64,000 nt of DNA from positions 4,259,501-4,323,500 of the forward strand of contig NZ_CP062229.1 in the NCBI RefSeq assembly GCF_024707545.1. The letters are read 5' to 3'. This document shows, in pieces, positions 1 to 8,456 of this stretch; position 1 is the first letter of the stretch, and each line of letters starts with the position of its first letter. The notes under the pieces were generated by a model that worked only from the letters and a program-made list of their open reading frames with translations, had not been told where the DNA came from and searched no databases. Both the position numbers and the translations under genes were made by a program. This DNA comes from Mesorhizobium onobrychidis. Lineage in GTDB: Bacteria; Pseudomonadota; Alphaproteobacteria; Rhizobiales; Rhizobiaceae.

Positions 1-2
1 TT

Positions 3-119
3 CCCGAAACGCCGACGTTCCTCGTCCAAGCCCCGAGCGGAGAGGAGTTCCTCGACGGCAGGGAAGCGGTCCTTTCGTCGCTTATCGGGAAACCCCCGCC
101 CAGACCACCCAAAGCCTGA
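3..119 (+). CDS. C-terminal end of a thioredoxin-fold protein (partial, starts outside the window)
   Basis: An open frame enters from the left edge and stops at TGA 117-119, giving 38 residues. The stretch begins with Thr-Pro-Thr followed by hydrophobic residues, which resembles the cis-proline segment of thioredoxin-like proteins. A Gly-Glu-Glu...Asp-Gly turn and a last amphipathic helix follow, then a Pro-rich tail. That pattern fits the end of a thioredoxin/DsbA/TlpA-type fold, which would suit a metal and envelope-stress neighbourhood. Only the tail is visible, so no CXXC site can be checked. Seen: the open frame and its stop. Inferred: the fold. Confidence 0.4.
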   Translation, partial: PETPTFLVQAPSGEEFLDGREAVLSSLIGKPPPRPPKA

Positions 120-127
120 CTGTCACA

Positions 128-142
128 GGCGCTTCCAGCGCC
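128..142 (+). terminator. Small GC stem-loop after the first gene
   Basis: GGCGCT and AGCGCC form a perfect 6-bp stem with a 3-nt loop, nine bases after the preceding stop codon. There is no T-tract, so it may be only a weak or Rho-assisted terminator. Confidence 0.3.
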
Positions 143-241
143 GGAATCCGTGCGGCCGAATGCTGCGCGGGCGGAGTCGCATAGTGTCTGCCATGCCAAT
201 GCCGTGCGCAACGGCTCAATGACATTCGGAATCTTGAAAAC

Positions 242-643
242 ATGAAATCGAAATTTTTCCCACGCGCTGCGACGCTCGCGTTCGCATCCGTCATCGCGGC
301 TTCCCAAGCGGCCAAGGCCGCGCCCGAGGACTACGAATTCCAACTCGTCGAGAACGAGATCAAGGAAGGGAACGGTGCAGTCGTCGCCGTCAGGCTCCTC
401 GACAAGCGGACAGGCGCTCCGGTGAACAACGCCGTCGTATTCGCCACCAGAATGGACATGGCTCCGGACGGAATGGAGGCGATGACCGCGCCCGTCGAGG
501 CGCTGCCGCCCGAAGAACCCGGCATCTATCGCTTCAAGACCGACCTCATCATGGCGGGAGGCTGGCGCTTCTCGATCGCGGCGAAGGTCCAGGGCGAGGC
601 CGACACGGTTGAGCGCCGCCTGGTATTCAAGGCCGTCCAATGA
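242..643 (+). CDS. FixH/YtkA-like periplasmic protein
   Basis: A 133-aa protein with an N-terminal signal peptide (Lys-rich start, hydrophobic core, Ala-rich cleavage region near residues 22-26). The following domain of about 100 residues looks like a FixH/YtkA immunoglobulin-like sandwich. Recognisable parts are the repeated beta-strands, a G-A-P-V-N turn, a Met-rich patch (MDMAPDGMEAM) and an ending with G-G-W-R-F. Proteins of this family commonly precede CusB/CusA genes and are thought to act in the periplasm in metal handling. The stop overlaps the next start by 4 bp, so it is co-translated with cusB. The Met patch could bind Cu(I); that is inference. Confidence 0.72.
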   Translation: MKSKFFPRAATLAFASVIAASQAAKAAPEDYEFQLVENEIKEGNGAVVAVRLLDKRTGAPVNNAVVFATRMDMAPDGMEAMTAPVEALPPEEPGIYRFKTDLIMAGGWRFSIAAKVQGEADTVERRLVFKAVQ

Positions 644-2091
644 AAAGGTTCGCCTCATTCCTGACCCTTGCTGTATTGGCGGCCGGGGCGGGCGCGGGCG
701 GATACTCGGCCGGACAGCATGATCTGTCCGTGTTGGACGTCGTGCATATGATCGAGACGGCCATCGGGCACCCGCCCAGCGCGGAACCGATCCCGACGAC
801 TGCCGATCCGGTTCCCTTTGGTCCCATCATTTACTACCGCCATCCCGACGGAGATCCCGCCTATTCGTCGACGCCTAAGCGCACCGAGGACGGCCGGGAT
901 TTCGTCGCGGTCCTGGCGAGCGAAGACGTTAGCTTCGAGGTTCGTCCCGAGATGAAAGCAGGCGGCGGCGCGGCGGCGGCACCGAGTGGCCGGAAGATCC
1001 TCTACTACCGCAATCCTATGGGCCTGCCGGACACGTCGCCGACCCCCAAGAAAGATTCCATGGGGATGGACTACATTCCTGTCTTCGAGGGCGAAGCGGA
1101 TGACGGCTCGACGGTCAAGGTATCGGCAGGAAGGCTGCAACGGACAGGCGTGAAGACAGTACTCGCCACCAAGAGCGCCGTCGTGCGTCCGGTCCGGGTT
1201 CCCGGAACGGTCACGCTGGACGAGCGACGCGTCACCCTGGTCTCAACCCGTACCGAGGCCTTCATCGAGGAAGTGGCTGACATCACGACCGGGGAGGCTA
1301 TCGAGAAAGGTAGCCCGCTTGTGCGCCTTTACGCTAGGGAAATTGCCCAGGCAGGTGCTCTCTATGCCGCCGATCTGAAGGGCGGGTCAGACCGCAACGC
1401 CGCCGCCGGCAGCTTGCAGCGTCTGGAAAATCTCGGCGTTCCTGCGGAAGCGATTGCTGAGATCGAGAAGACGAGGAAGGTGCCGATCTCGGTTACGCTG
1501 ATGGCACCACGCAACGGCGTTGTCCTGGAGCGCATGGCGGTCGACGGCATGATGGCGGAGGCGGGCCAGACCCTGTTCCGGATCGCCGATGTCTCGACCC
1601 TCTGGGTGATGGCCGACGTGGCGGAATACGAGTTGAGTTCGGTTCGTATCGGGGACAAGGCGACCGTCCGCATCCGCAGCCTTCCGGGCAACGTGTTCGA
1701 AGGTAAGGTCGGTCTGATCTACCCTGAAATCCAGGGGCAGACCCGCACAGCGCGGATTCGCATCGAACTGCCCAATCCCGAAGGGCTGCTGCTTGCCAAT
1801 ATGTATGCCGAGGTCGAGATCGCGACGGGCGGCACTGATCCTGTCGTGACCGTGCCTGACAACGCCGTCATCGACACGGGGGACCGCCAGGTCGTGATCG
1901 TCGACAAGGGCGAAGGCCGCTTTGAACCGCGCGACGTGAAGATTGGCATGCGCGGTGACGGTATGGCCGAGATCATGGAGGGCCTCGCCGAAGGCGAAAA
2001 GGTCGTCGTCTCGGCTAACTTCCTGATCGATGCCGAGAGCAACCTGAAGGCCGCGCTCAGCGCGCTGACGCCCGCGGAGGCAAAACCGTGA
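640..2091 (+). CDS. cusB: CusB-type RND efflux periplasmic adaptor with two metal-binding modules
   Basis: A 483-aa membrane-fusion adaptor that should link the CusA pump to an outer-membrane channel. It has an N-terminal signal/anchor (residues 1-22). Two copies of the short heavy-metal-binding motif of the YY-R-x-P-x-G type follow at about residues 64-95 and 122-150; the second, with M-G-L-P-D...S-M-G-M-D-Y-I-P-V, is the better preserved. Next come lipoyl/barrel-sandwich and alpha-hairpin segments, and a C-terminal beta-barrel/MP domain. The start overlaps the FixH-like gene and the stop overlaps the GTG of cusA, so the three genes form one translation-coupled operon. Cu/Ag specificity rests on similarity to CusB; Co/Zn/Cd export cannot be excluded. 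Confidence 0.9.
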   Translation: MKRFASFLTLAVLAAGAGAGGYSAGQHDLSVLDVVHMIETAIGHPPSAEPIPTTADPVPFGPIIYYRHPDGDPAYSSTPKRTEDGRDFVAVLASEDVSFEVRPEMKAGGGAAAAPSGRKILYYRNPMGLPDTSPTPKKDSMGMDYIPVFEGEADDGSTVKVSAGRLQRTGVKTVLATKSAVVRPVRVPGTVTLDERRVTLVSTRTEAFIEEVADITTGEAIEKGSPLVRLYAREIAQAGALYAADLKGGSDRNAAAGSLQRLENLGVPAEAIAEIEKTRKVPISVTLMAPRNGVVLERMAVDGMMAEAGQTLFRIADVSTLWVMADVAEYELSSVRIGDKATVRIRSLPGNVFEGKVGLIYPEIQGQTRTARIRIELPNPEGLLLANMYAEVEIATGGTDPVVTVPDNAVIDTGDRQVVIVDKGEGRFEPRDVKIGMRGDGMAEIMEGLAEGEKVVVSANFLIDAESNLKAALSALTPAEAKP

Positions 2092-5000
2092 TCGCCAACC
2101 TCATTGCCTGGTCGGCACGCAACCTCGTCCTCGTCTTTTTTGCGACCGCTCTGGCCGCAGCTGCGGGGGTCTACTCGGTCAGGACCTTGCCGCTCGATGC
2201 CATACCGGATCTCTCCGACATCCAGGTCATCGTCTTCACCGATTATCCGGGCCAAGCCCCGCAGGTGGTCGAGGATCAAGTCACCTACCCGCTGACGACC
2301 TCAATGCTCACCGTTCCAAGATCCAAGGTGGTCAGGGGTTTCTCCTTTTTCGGGGTGTCCTTCGTCTACGTGATATTCGAGGACGGCACCGATCCCTATT
2401 GGGCGCGGAGCCGCGTGCTCGAATATCTGAACGCGGCCGCCAGCCGTCTGCCCGATGGCGTATCCCCGGCGCTTGGACCGGACGCGACAGGCGTCGGCTG
2501 GGTTTATCAGTACGCGGTCGTTGCCAAAGAATTGTCCCTCGCGGAACTCCGTTCCCTGCAGGACTGGGTCGTGCGCTTCGCAGTCTCGAAGGCGGAAGGC
2601 GTGTCCGAGGTCGCAAGCGTCGGCGGCTTCGTCAAGCAGTACTCGATCGTGGTCGATCCGTCGCGGATGCGCGCTCAGGGCGTGACGCTTTCGGAAATTG
2701 GCGAAGCGGTTCGCACCAGCAACATGGACACGGGCGGCCGCACGGTCGAAATCTCCGAGTTCGAATTCATGGTGCGTGGACGCGGCTACCTGAAGAGTGT
2801 GTCCGACATCGAAAGCATTGCGTTGAAGTCAGTCAGCGGCGTGCCGCTCAGGCTCGGCGACGTCGCCAAGGTCGAGATCGTGCCTGACGAGCGCCGTGGC
2901 ATCGCCGAACAGAACGGCGAGGGCGAGGTCGCGAGCGGCATCGTGCTGCAGCGGGTGGGCGCGAACGCGCTGACGGTCATCGAAAACGCGAAGGAGAGTC
3001 TCGCCGAGATCGAAAGGAGCCTGCCTGAGGGCACCGAGATTGTTCCCGTCTACGATCGTTCAAAGCTCATCGAGGCTGCGATCGAGACTCTGAAGTCGAC
3101 GCTGGTGGAGGAGAGCATCGTGGTCGCCCTCGTCACCATCGTGTTCCTGCTTCACGTGAGGAGCGCACTGGTCGCCATCATCATGCTGCCCGTCGGCATC
3201 CTGATGGCTTTTGCCGCTATGAAGCTGCTTGGCCTCGGCTCCAACATCATGAGTCTGGGCGGCATCGCGATCGCCATTGGTGCGATGATCGATGCAGCGA
3301 TCGTCATGATCGAGAACGCCCACAAGCACCTGGAACGGGCGCCTCCGGGCAAACCCCGCATCGAGGTTTTGATCAAGGCTGCAGCTGAGGTCGGGCCAGC
3401 GCTGTTCTTCAGCCTGCTCATCATCACCGTCTCGTTCCTGCCGATCTTCACGCTGGAAAGCCAGGAAGGCCGCCTGTTCGGTCCGCTCGCCTTCACCAAG
3501 ACCTTCGCCATGGCGGCGGCGGCGCTGCTCTCGGTGACGCTAGTGCCCGCCCTGATGGTGTTGCTCGTGCGCGGCCGCATCGTGCCGGAGCACAGAAATC
3601 CACTCAACAGGCTGCTTATCGGGATCTACCGGCCGATCATCGCCGGCGTGCTGAGGGCAAAGATGTTCACGATCCTGCTCGCGATTGCCGCCCTTGCCGT
3701 GACGGTTTGGCCGGCGCGCCAACTCGGCAGCGAGTTCATGCCGAATCTCGACGAAGGAACGTTGATGTACATGCCGACGACGCTGCCGGGCCTGTCCGTC
3801 ACGAAAGCCGCCGAACTGATGCAGATGCAGGATCGGATCATCAAGTCATTCCCTGAGGTAGAGTCTGTCTTCGGCAAGGCGGGCCGGGCACAGACCGCGA
3901 CCGACCCCGCGCCGACCGAGATGTTCGAAACGATAATCAACCTGAAACCGAAATCGGAATGGCGGCCCGGAGTCACATCGGAAGGTCTGAAAACCGAGAT
4001 GGACGCCGCGCTGCAGTTTCCAGGTGTTTCAAATGCCTGGACCATGCCGATCCGCGCCCGCATCGACATGCTGTCGACGGGCATACGCACGCCCGTTGGG
4101 GTCAAGGTCTACGGCACCGATCTCGCTCAAATGGAAAATGTCGCGCGCCAGATCGAGGCGGTACTGAGGGCCGTGCCCGGCACGTCCAGCGCCTATGCCG
4201 AGCGGGTGATCGGAGGTTACTATCTCGATATCGTTCCCGACCGGACCGCCCTCGGCCGCTATGGGCTGTCGGTCGGCGATGTGCAGGATGTGATCTCCAT
4301 GGCGCTCGGCGCAAAGATCATCACGTCCACAGTCGAGGGCCGCGAACGCTATGGTGTCGCCATCCGCTATCCGCGCGCGCTGAGAAGCGATCCCGGCGCA
4401 ATCGCCCGCGACGTGCAGATCGCGCTGCCTGGCGGCGGCTTCGTGCCCCTCGGCGAAGTCGCCAAGGTCGAACTCACGCGCGGCGCGACCTCGATCCGCA
4501 CCGAGAACGGACAACTTGCAGTCTACATCTTCGTCGACATCGCCGGCCGTGATCTCGGCGGCTATGTCGGCGAGGCGCAACAGGCGGTCGCCGCAGAAGT
4601 AAAACTGCCGCCAGGTTATTCGGTCGCCTGGAGCGGGCAGTTCGAATATCTCGAACGTGCCCAGGCACGGCTGAAGATCGTCGTGCCACTAACGCTCGCG
4701 CTGATCTTCCTGCTGCTCTACCTCAACTTCCGGGCGCTGACCGAGACGCTGATCGTCATGCTGTCGCTGCCATTCGCAATCGTCGGCGGCATTTGGATGA
4801 TGTGGTGGCTGGGCTTCAACATGTCGGTCGCGGTCGCGGTGGGCTTCATTGCGCTCGCCGGCGTGGCCGCCGAAACCGGGGTCATCATGCTGATCTATCT
4901 GGACAACGCGTGGAGCGAGGCGAAGGCCAGATGTGTGGCCGGGAAGCGGAGTTTGACCAAGATGGACCTTAACGAGGCGATCATGTTCGGCGCCGTCGAG

Positions 5001-5255
5001 CGCGTGCGGCCGAAAATGATGACCGTCGTCGCCATCATGGCGGGCCTCCTGCCAATCCTGTGGAGCACGGGAACCGGATCGGAGGTCATGCAGCGGATAG
5101 CAGTGCCCATGATCGGCGGCATGATTTCTTCAACGATCCTGACGCTCGTCGTGATCCCGGCCGTTTACGGCATCGTCAAGGGCTGGCGGTTGCCGCGGCG
5201 GAGCGCGGTAGCGGAGCCAAGTGCAGACGCTCGGCTGAAGTTGGCCGCGGAATAG
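2088..5255 (+). CDS. cusA: CusA/CzcA-type heavy-metal RND efflux pump
   Basis: A 1055-aa inner-membrane RND transporter, full length for the HME-RND class. It exports monovalent (Cu/Ag) or divalent metal ions from periplasm or cytoplasm using the proton gradient. The twelve-TM layout is visible, with TM1 near residues 10-30, a large periplasmic loop, and the TM4 signature GAMIDAAIVMIENAHK (about residues 400-415), which carries the proton-relay Asp and Glu of heavy-metal RND pumps. The second half repeats the pattern. The start is GTG, overlapping the cusB stop. The C-terminus ends cleanly, and a 38-aa membrane peptide follows after 9 nt. Confidence 0.93.
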   Translation: MIANLIAWSARNLVLVFFATALAAAAGVYSVRTLPLDAIPDLSDIQVIVFTDYPGQAPQVVEDQVTYPLTTSMLTVPRSKVVRGFSFFGVSFVYVIFEDGTDPYWARSRVLEYLNAAASRLPDGVSPALGPDATGVGWVYQYAVVAKELSLAELRSLQDWVVRFAVSKAEGVSEVASVGGFVKQYSIVVDPSRMRAQGVTLSEIGEAVRTSNMDTGGRTVEISEFEFMVRGRGYLKSVSDIESIALKSVSGVPLRLGDVAKVEIVPDERRGIAEQNGEGEVASGIVLQRVGANALTVIENAKESLAEIERSLPEGTEIVPVYDRSKLIEAAIETLKSTLVEESIVVALVTIVFLLHVRSALVAIIMLPVGILMAFAAMKLLGLGSNIMSLGGIAIAIGAMIDAAIVMIENAHKHLERAPPGKPRIEVLIKAAAEVGPALFFSLLIITVSFLPIFTLESQEGRLFGPLAFTKTFAMAAAALLSVTLVPALMVLLVRGRIVPEHRNPLNRLLIGIYRPIIAGVLRAKMFTILLAIAALAVTVWPARQLGSEFMPNLDEGTLMYMPTTLPGLSVTKAAELMQMQDRIIKSFPEVESVFGKAGRAQTATDPAPTEMFETIINLKPKSEWRPGVTSEGLKTEMDAALQFPGVSNAWTMPIRARIDMLSTGIRTPVGVKVYGTDLAQMENVARQIEAVLRAVPGTSSAYAERVIGGYYLDIVPDRTALGRYGLSVGDVQDVISMALGAKIITSTVEGRERYGVAIRYPRALRSDPGAIARDVQIALPGGGFVPLGEVAKVELTRGATSIRTENGQLAVYIFVDIAGRDLGGYVGEAQQAVAAEVKLPPGYSVAWSGQFEYLERAQARLKIVVPLTLALIFLLLYLNFRALTETLIVMLSLPFAIVGGIWMMWWLGFNMSVAVAVGFIALAGVAAETGVIMLIYLDNAWSEAKARCVAGKRSLTKMDLNEAIMFGAVERVRPKMMTVVAIMAGLLPILWSTGTGSEVMQRIAVPMIGGMISSTILTLVVIPAVYGIVKGWRLPRRSAVAEPSADARLKLAAE

Positions 5256-5264
5256 GAGCGAAAA

Positions 5265-5381
5265 ATGATGGATCAGATGATGTCGGGCGGCATGTGGGGA
5301 ATGGGCGTGGCAGGCTTTATTCTCCTCGCTCTGGTCGTGCTGGTGATCATTGCCTTGGTCAAGTTCGTGTTCTTCAGATGA
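5265..5381 (+). CDS. Small single-pass membrane peptide following cusA
   Basis: A 38-aa reading frame with a good AGGAG ribosome site (about 5254-5258) begins with two consecutive ATGs. It encodes a Met/Gly-rich head (MMDQMMSGGMWGMGVAG) followed by about 18 hydrophobic residues and a basic-aromatic tail. Similar short Met-rich membrane peptides are often found directly after metal pumps in rhizobia. The length and Met content suggest a pump-associated peptide or Cu(I) relay, but no function is established. It is too short for ordinary gene callers and may be missed. Confidence 0.62.
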   Translation: MMDQMMSGGMWGMGVAGFILLALVVLVIIALVKFVFFR

Positions 5382-5554
5382 CAATCGCGGTACCGAGGGC
5401 GCGCGGTCTGATGACGCCCTCACACGAGGCTTCTAGTCGTCAAGCCTGACGCTTGGTACCGGCATCGTAAGGTCGCTCGTGGTGGAAAGCGGACGCTTCA
5501 GGCCGGACGTTTTGCCTACCAACTAGATTATGTTGTCCTTGCGCGGCGGTTGAT
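5382..5554. other. Gene-free stretch, nothing recognised
   Basis: 173 bp between the pump operon and the DUF4336 gene. No clear terminator, repeat or promoter was recognised. Confidence 0.4.
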
Positions 5555-6319
5555 GTGTTGGAGTGGACTGTGGGTGCGTCCCTTTACGAACCGGTCAACG
5601 TCTACAAGCCTCACGGACCTGATATCGGCGTCGTTGACGGCCCGTTTGAGTATCTGACGATAGCCGGAGTAAAGCTTCCGCTGCCATTTACCACTCGGAT
5701 GACGGTCGTGCGCCTGTCGAACGGTGATCTGTTCCTTCATTCGCCCATCAAGTTCTCTGCGACGCTGGCCGAAGAGTTGCGGAACTTGGGCAGGATCCGC
5801 CACCTCGTTTCACCCAACCAGTTTCACTACGCTCATATCGGTGAGTGGTCGAAGGTCTTTCCAGAGGCAATCACATGGGCATCACCCAGAGTTCGCCAAA
5901 GAGCGCTGGCACGGCACGCCGATGTGACGTTCACGCGAGATTTGGAGACCAATCCGCCGGAGGCGTGGCGGCGGGACATGGACCAGACGCTGTTTCCCGG
6001 TGGCTACTTCAAAGAGTTCATATTTTTCCACTACGCTTCAAAGACGCTGATCCTCACAGACACGATCATCAATCTCGAACTGGACATGATCGATGAACCT
6101 TGGCGCACGGCGACGAAGCTGACTCGGATGGACCATCCCCACGGGCAGACCTTCTTCGGTATGCGGCTGCCAATTCTCCTTCAGCGGCAGAAAGCAAAGG
6201 CAGTAATAAGCAAAATCCGGTCGTGGCAACCGCAGCGGGTCATTCTCAGTCACGGCCGCTGCTTTGATGCCAATGGGGACGAGATCATCCGCAGAATATT
6301 CGGAAAGTCGGCGCGGTGA
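5555..6319 (+). CDS. DUF4336 domain protein (metallo-hydrolase-like)
   Basis: A 254-aa protein matching the DUF4336 family pattern: an N-terminal beta-rich part with an L-F-L-H-S-P-I segment, then S-P-N-x-x-H-Y-x-H-I (about residues 88-97), LILTDTIINLE (about residues 163-173) and a late ILSHG motif. The spaced His and Asp residues resemble a degenerate metallo-beta-lactamase fold, so a hydrolase role is plausible but unproven. The start is uncertain: GTG 5555 gives this length, and an in-frame GTG at 5570 would remove five residues. No signal peptide is seen, so it is probably cytoplasmic. It is separated from cusA by more than 170 bp and may have its own promoter. Confidence 0.7.
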   Translation: MLEWTVGASLYEPVNVYKPHGPDIGVVDGPFEYLTIAGVKLPLPFTTRMTVVRLSNGDLFLHSPIKFSATLAEELRNLGRIRHLVSPNQFHYAHIGEWSKVFPEAITWASPRVRQRALARHADVTFTRDLETNPPEAWRRDMDQTLFPGGYFKEFIFFHYASKTLILTDTIINLELDMIDEPWRTATKLTRMDHPHGQTFFGMRLPILLQRQKAKAVISKIRSWQPQRVILSHGRCFDANGDEIIRRIFGKSAR

Positions 6320-6401
6320 GGCAGTGATTTGCAGGCCAATGCCTCGCGATAGGTCGGAACGGGTATTCCGCACCGGGGGTACCAAGCGTCAGACTTCACC
6401 A

Positions 6402-6735
6402 CTAGGCGGCCATTTTCCGGCAGCTCTCTGCACACCGACGGCAGGCCTCTACGCATTCCTGCATGTCACCGAGACGCTCGCAGTCATCCGCGCATTCGTT
6501 GCAGATCTCCGCGCATTCGCCGCAGGTATGCTTGTGGTGGCTCGGAACCGATGAGCATGAAATGCGCCGATGTCCGGCAGATCTCGGCGCACGCCATCAT
6601 CAACGTGAAGTGTTGTTTTTCGGTGTGTTGACCGCCCAGTTCCAGGCAGTGGCCCATCGCGGTCGAAAGGCACACGGAATAGCAGCGCAGGCATTCGTCG
6701 ATGCAGCTTTTCATTTCGGGGCTAAGGTGATGCAT
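6402..6735 (-). pseudogene. Four-helix-bundle copper-binding protein, disrupted by one frameshift
   Basis: The first 65 residues (from ATG 6733-6735) carry the Cys pattern of four-helix copper-storage/binding proteins: CIDECLRC, C-L-S-T-A-M-G-H-C and MMACAEICRTSAHFM. At 6539-6541 the frame then breaks. Removing one base from the GG run there restores a typical second half, with T-C-G-E-C-A-E-I-C-N-E-C, C-V-E-A-C-R-R-C and C-R-K-M, ending at TAG 6402-6404, for a full length of about 110 residues. As written the protein ends early in a Cys-free tail. A ribosome site (AAGGA) lies 7-11 bases before the ATG, and an IS630 element begins only 22 bp upstream of the start. This is either a true loss or a single-base sequencing error. 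Confidence 0.82.
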
Positions 6736-6757
6736 GGGGGTGTCCTTTTTTCGATCC

Positions 6758-7896
6758 TAGTGTTCCGTCTCTAACGAAAGGATTCCCTTTAGCTCTCTGA
6801 TGTGCGAGTCAGAGGGCATGTCAACTGAATCGGGCATCCGGTTGTCTCCTGAGGATCGGGCGACGCTGGAAGGTTGGGTGGCGGACCGCAACTCGCCACA
6901 GAAATGGGTTTGGCGGGCGCGGATCGTGCTGATGTGGGCGGACGGCGACGGCGTCACCGCGATTGTACGGGCGACCGGCAAAACCAAGCGAACCGCCTAT
7001 CGCTGGCGTGATCGTTACGTTGCGTGCGGCATTGAGGGGCTGAAGCGGGATGCCAGCCGGCCGAGCCGCAAGCCGCCGCTTTCGGCCGAGGTGATCAAGC
7101 GTGTGGTGGATATGACGCTGCATCAGAAGCCGCCGGCGAGCACCCATTGGTCGGTGCGCAAGCTCGCCAAGGTGGTGGGGCTCAGCCCGTCGAGCGTGCA
7201 GCGCATCTGGGCAGCGCACGGGCTGAAGCCGCATCTGATCAAAAAATTCAAGCTGTCCAATGACAAGGCGTTCGTCGAGAAGGTCCAGGACGTCGTCGGC
7301 CTTTATCTCAACCCGCCGGACAAAGCCCTGGTGCTTTGCGTCGACGAGAAGAGCCAAATCCAGGCGCTCGACCGCACGCAGCCGGGGCTGCCCATCAAGA
7401 AGGGGCGGGCCGGCACGATGACCCATGACTACAAGCGCAACGGCACCACGACACTGTTTGCCGCCCTCGACGTGGCCACCGGCAAGGTCATCGGCGAATG
7501 CATGCCGCGACACCGCCACCAGGAGTTCCTGCGCTTCCTGCGCACGATCGATCGCAACACGCCCAAGCACTTCGCCCTGGATTTGGTGGTCGACAACTAC
7601 GCCACCCACAAGCATCCCAAGGTCAAAGCCTGGCTTGCCCGGCATAAGCGCTTCCGCCTCCACTTCACCCCGACCTCTGGCTCCTGGCTGAACCAGGTCG
7701 AGCGCTTCTTCGGGCTCATCACCGACGACGCCATCCGCCGCGGCGTCTTCCGCAGCGTGACCGACCTGACGATCGCGATCGAGGCCTACCTGGAGCATCA
7801 CAATGCCGACCCCAAACCCTTCATCTGGGCCGCCAAGGCTGCTGACATCCTTGAAAAGGTCGCACGAGGGCGTCGAGTGTTAGAGTCACAACACTA
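6758..7896 (+). mobile_element. IS630-family insertion sequence
   Basis: An element of about 1.14 kb bounded by TA dinucleotides, as expected for IS630/Tc1-mariner target duplication. The terminal inverted repeats are 6757-6775 and 7879-7897, matching at 16 of 19 positions (ctagtgtt...ctctaac). It holds a single transposase gene. It lies between the DUF305 gene and the copper-binding gene, which both run leftwards, and so separates the latter from its upstream sequence. Confidence 0.88.
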
Positions 7897-7897
7897 G
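6818..7897 (+). CDS. IS630-family transposase, full length
   Basis: A 359-aa DDE transposase. The N-terminal half (about residues 20-110) has two helix-turn-helix-like segments (V-T-A-I-V-R-A-T-G-K and W-S-V-R-K-L-A). The catalytic domain shows CVDEKSQIQALDR (first Asp, about residue 184), DLVVDNYATHK (second Asp, about residue 253) and GSWLNQVERFFG (catalytic Glu, about residue 289), the D-D-E set of the family. ATG 6818 was chosen because GAGGG precedes it; ATG 6800 in the same frame is possible. The TAG stop overlaps the right-end TA, so the coding region runs to the edge of the element. No frameshift is visible, so it may be active. Confidence 0.9.
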   Translation: MSTESGIRLSPEDRATLEGWVADRNSPQKWVWRARIVLMWADGDGVTAIVRATGKTKRTAYRWRDRYVACGIEGLKRDASRPSRKPPLSAEVIKRVVDMTLHQKPPASTHWSVRKLAKVVGLSPSSVQRIWAAHGLKPHLIKKFKLSNDKAFVEKVQDVVGLYLNPPDKALVLCVDEKSQIQALDRTQPGLPIKKGRAGTMTHDYKRNGTTTLFAALDVATGKVIGECMPRHRHQEFLRFLRTIDRNTPKHFALDLVVDNYATHKHPKVKAWLARHKRFRLHFTPTSGSWLNQVERFFGLITDDAIRRGVFRSVTDLTIAIEAYLEHHNADPKPFIWAAKAADILEKVARGRRVLESQH

Positions 7898-7924
7898 GTA
7901 GCGCGCTACGGCGCCTCCTAACGA

Positions 7925-8377
7925 TCACTTCGCGTTCGTCTCAAGCCACTGCTTGAACTCGCCGATTTCCTTGGTCTGGGCGTCGATGATCGTCTGAGCC
8001 ATCTTCTTGGCTTCGTCGTTGTCGCCGTATTTCAGCTCGACTTCGGCCATGTCGATCGCGCCCTGGTGATGCGCAATCATCCCGCAAGCGAAGGCGACAT
8101 CAGGGTCTTTGGCCATCATGCCTTGCATCATGGCAGGATGCATCTTCATCATTGCCGCCATGTTGGCCTTGTGCGCTTCATCCATGCCCGACATGTCCAT
8201 GTTGGCCATTCCCGGCATGGTGTGCCCGGCTGATGCGCCTTCAGCCTGACCGCATTGCTCCGGCAAGGACGTTGGCGCCACATCTATTGACCGGTCGGAT
8301 GACTGCTGAGGGAACGCCGCCGAGGCGAAAACCGAGAGCAGCAGTGCCGTGGCGATCGTAAGTTTGGTGTTGGCCAT
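7925..8377 (-). CDS. DUF305 protein, Met/His-rich periplasmic copper-associated protein
   Basis: A 150-aa protein with a signal peptide (residues 1-23). After a Cys-containing linker there is a Met-rich stretch (GHTMPGMANMDMSGMDEAH, then MMKMHPAMMQGMM). The DUF305 core has C-G-M-I-A-H-H-Q-G-A-I-D-M-A (about residues 98-111), with the conserved His pair of this ferritin-like family. Members usually sit in copper-resistance clusters and are thought to bind metals in the periplasm. It would have been cotranscribed with the downstream copper-binding gene before the IS630 insertion. Start ATG 8375-8377 has a plausible AGGAG (gatgaatcat on the plus strand) just upstream. Confidence 0.85.
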   Translation of the reverse strand: MANTKLTIATALLLSVFASAAFPQQSSDRSIDVAPTSLPEQCGQAEGASAGHTMPGMANMDMSGMDEAHKANMAAMMKMHPAMMQGMMAKDPDVAFACGMIAHHQGAIDMAEVELKYGDNDEAKKMAQTIIDAQTKEIGEFKQWLETNAK

Positions 8378-8456
8378 GATTCATCTCCTGAGTGCTTGAC
8401 CTATGACGCGCGGCGCCAGAGTCTCGCCTTGGCGCCGGCTCGTGGCATGAAACCGT

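Noticed and set aside
7898..7909. GTAGCGCGCTAC palindrome beside the IS630 right end
   Set aside because: A symmetric 12-mer is a common chance event and it has no clear role; it may be part of the DUF305 gene's downstream region.
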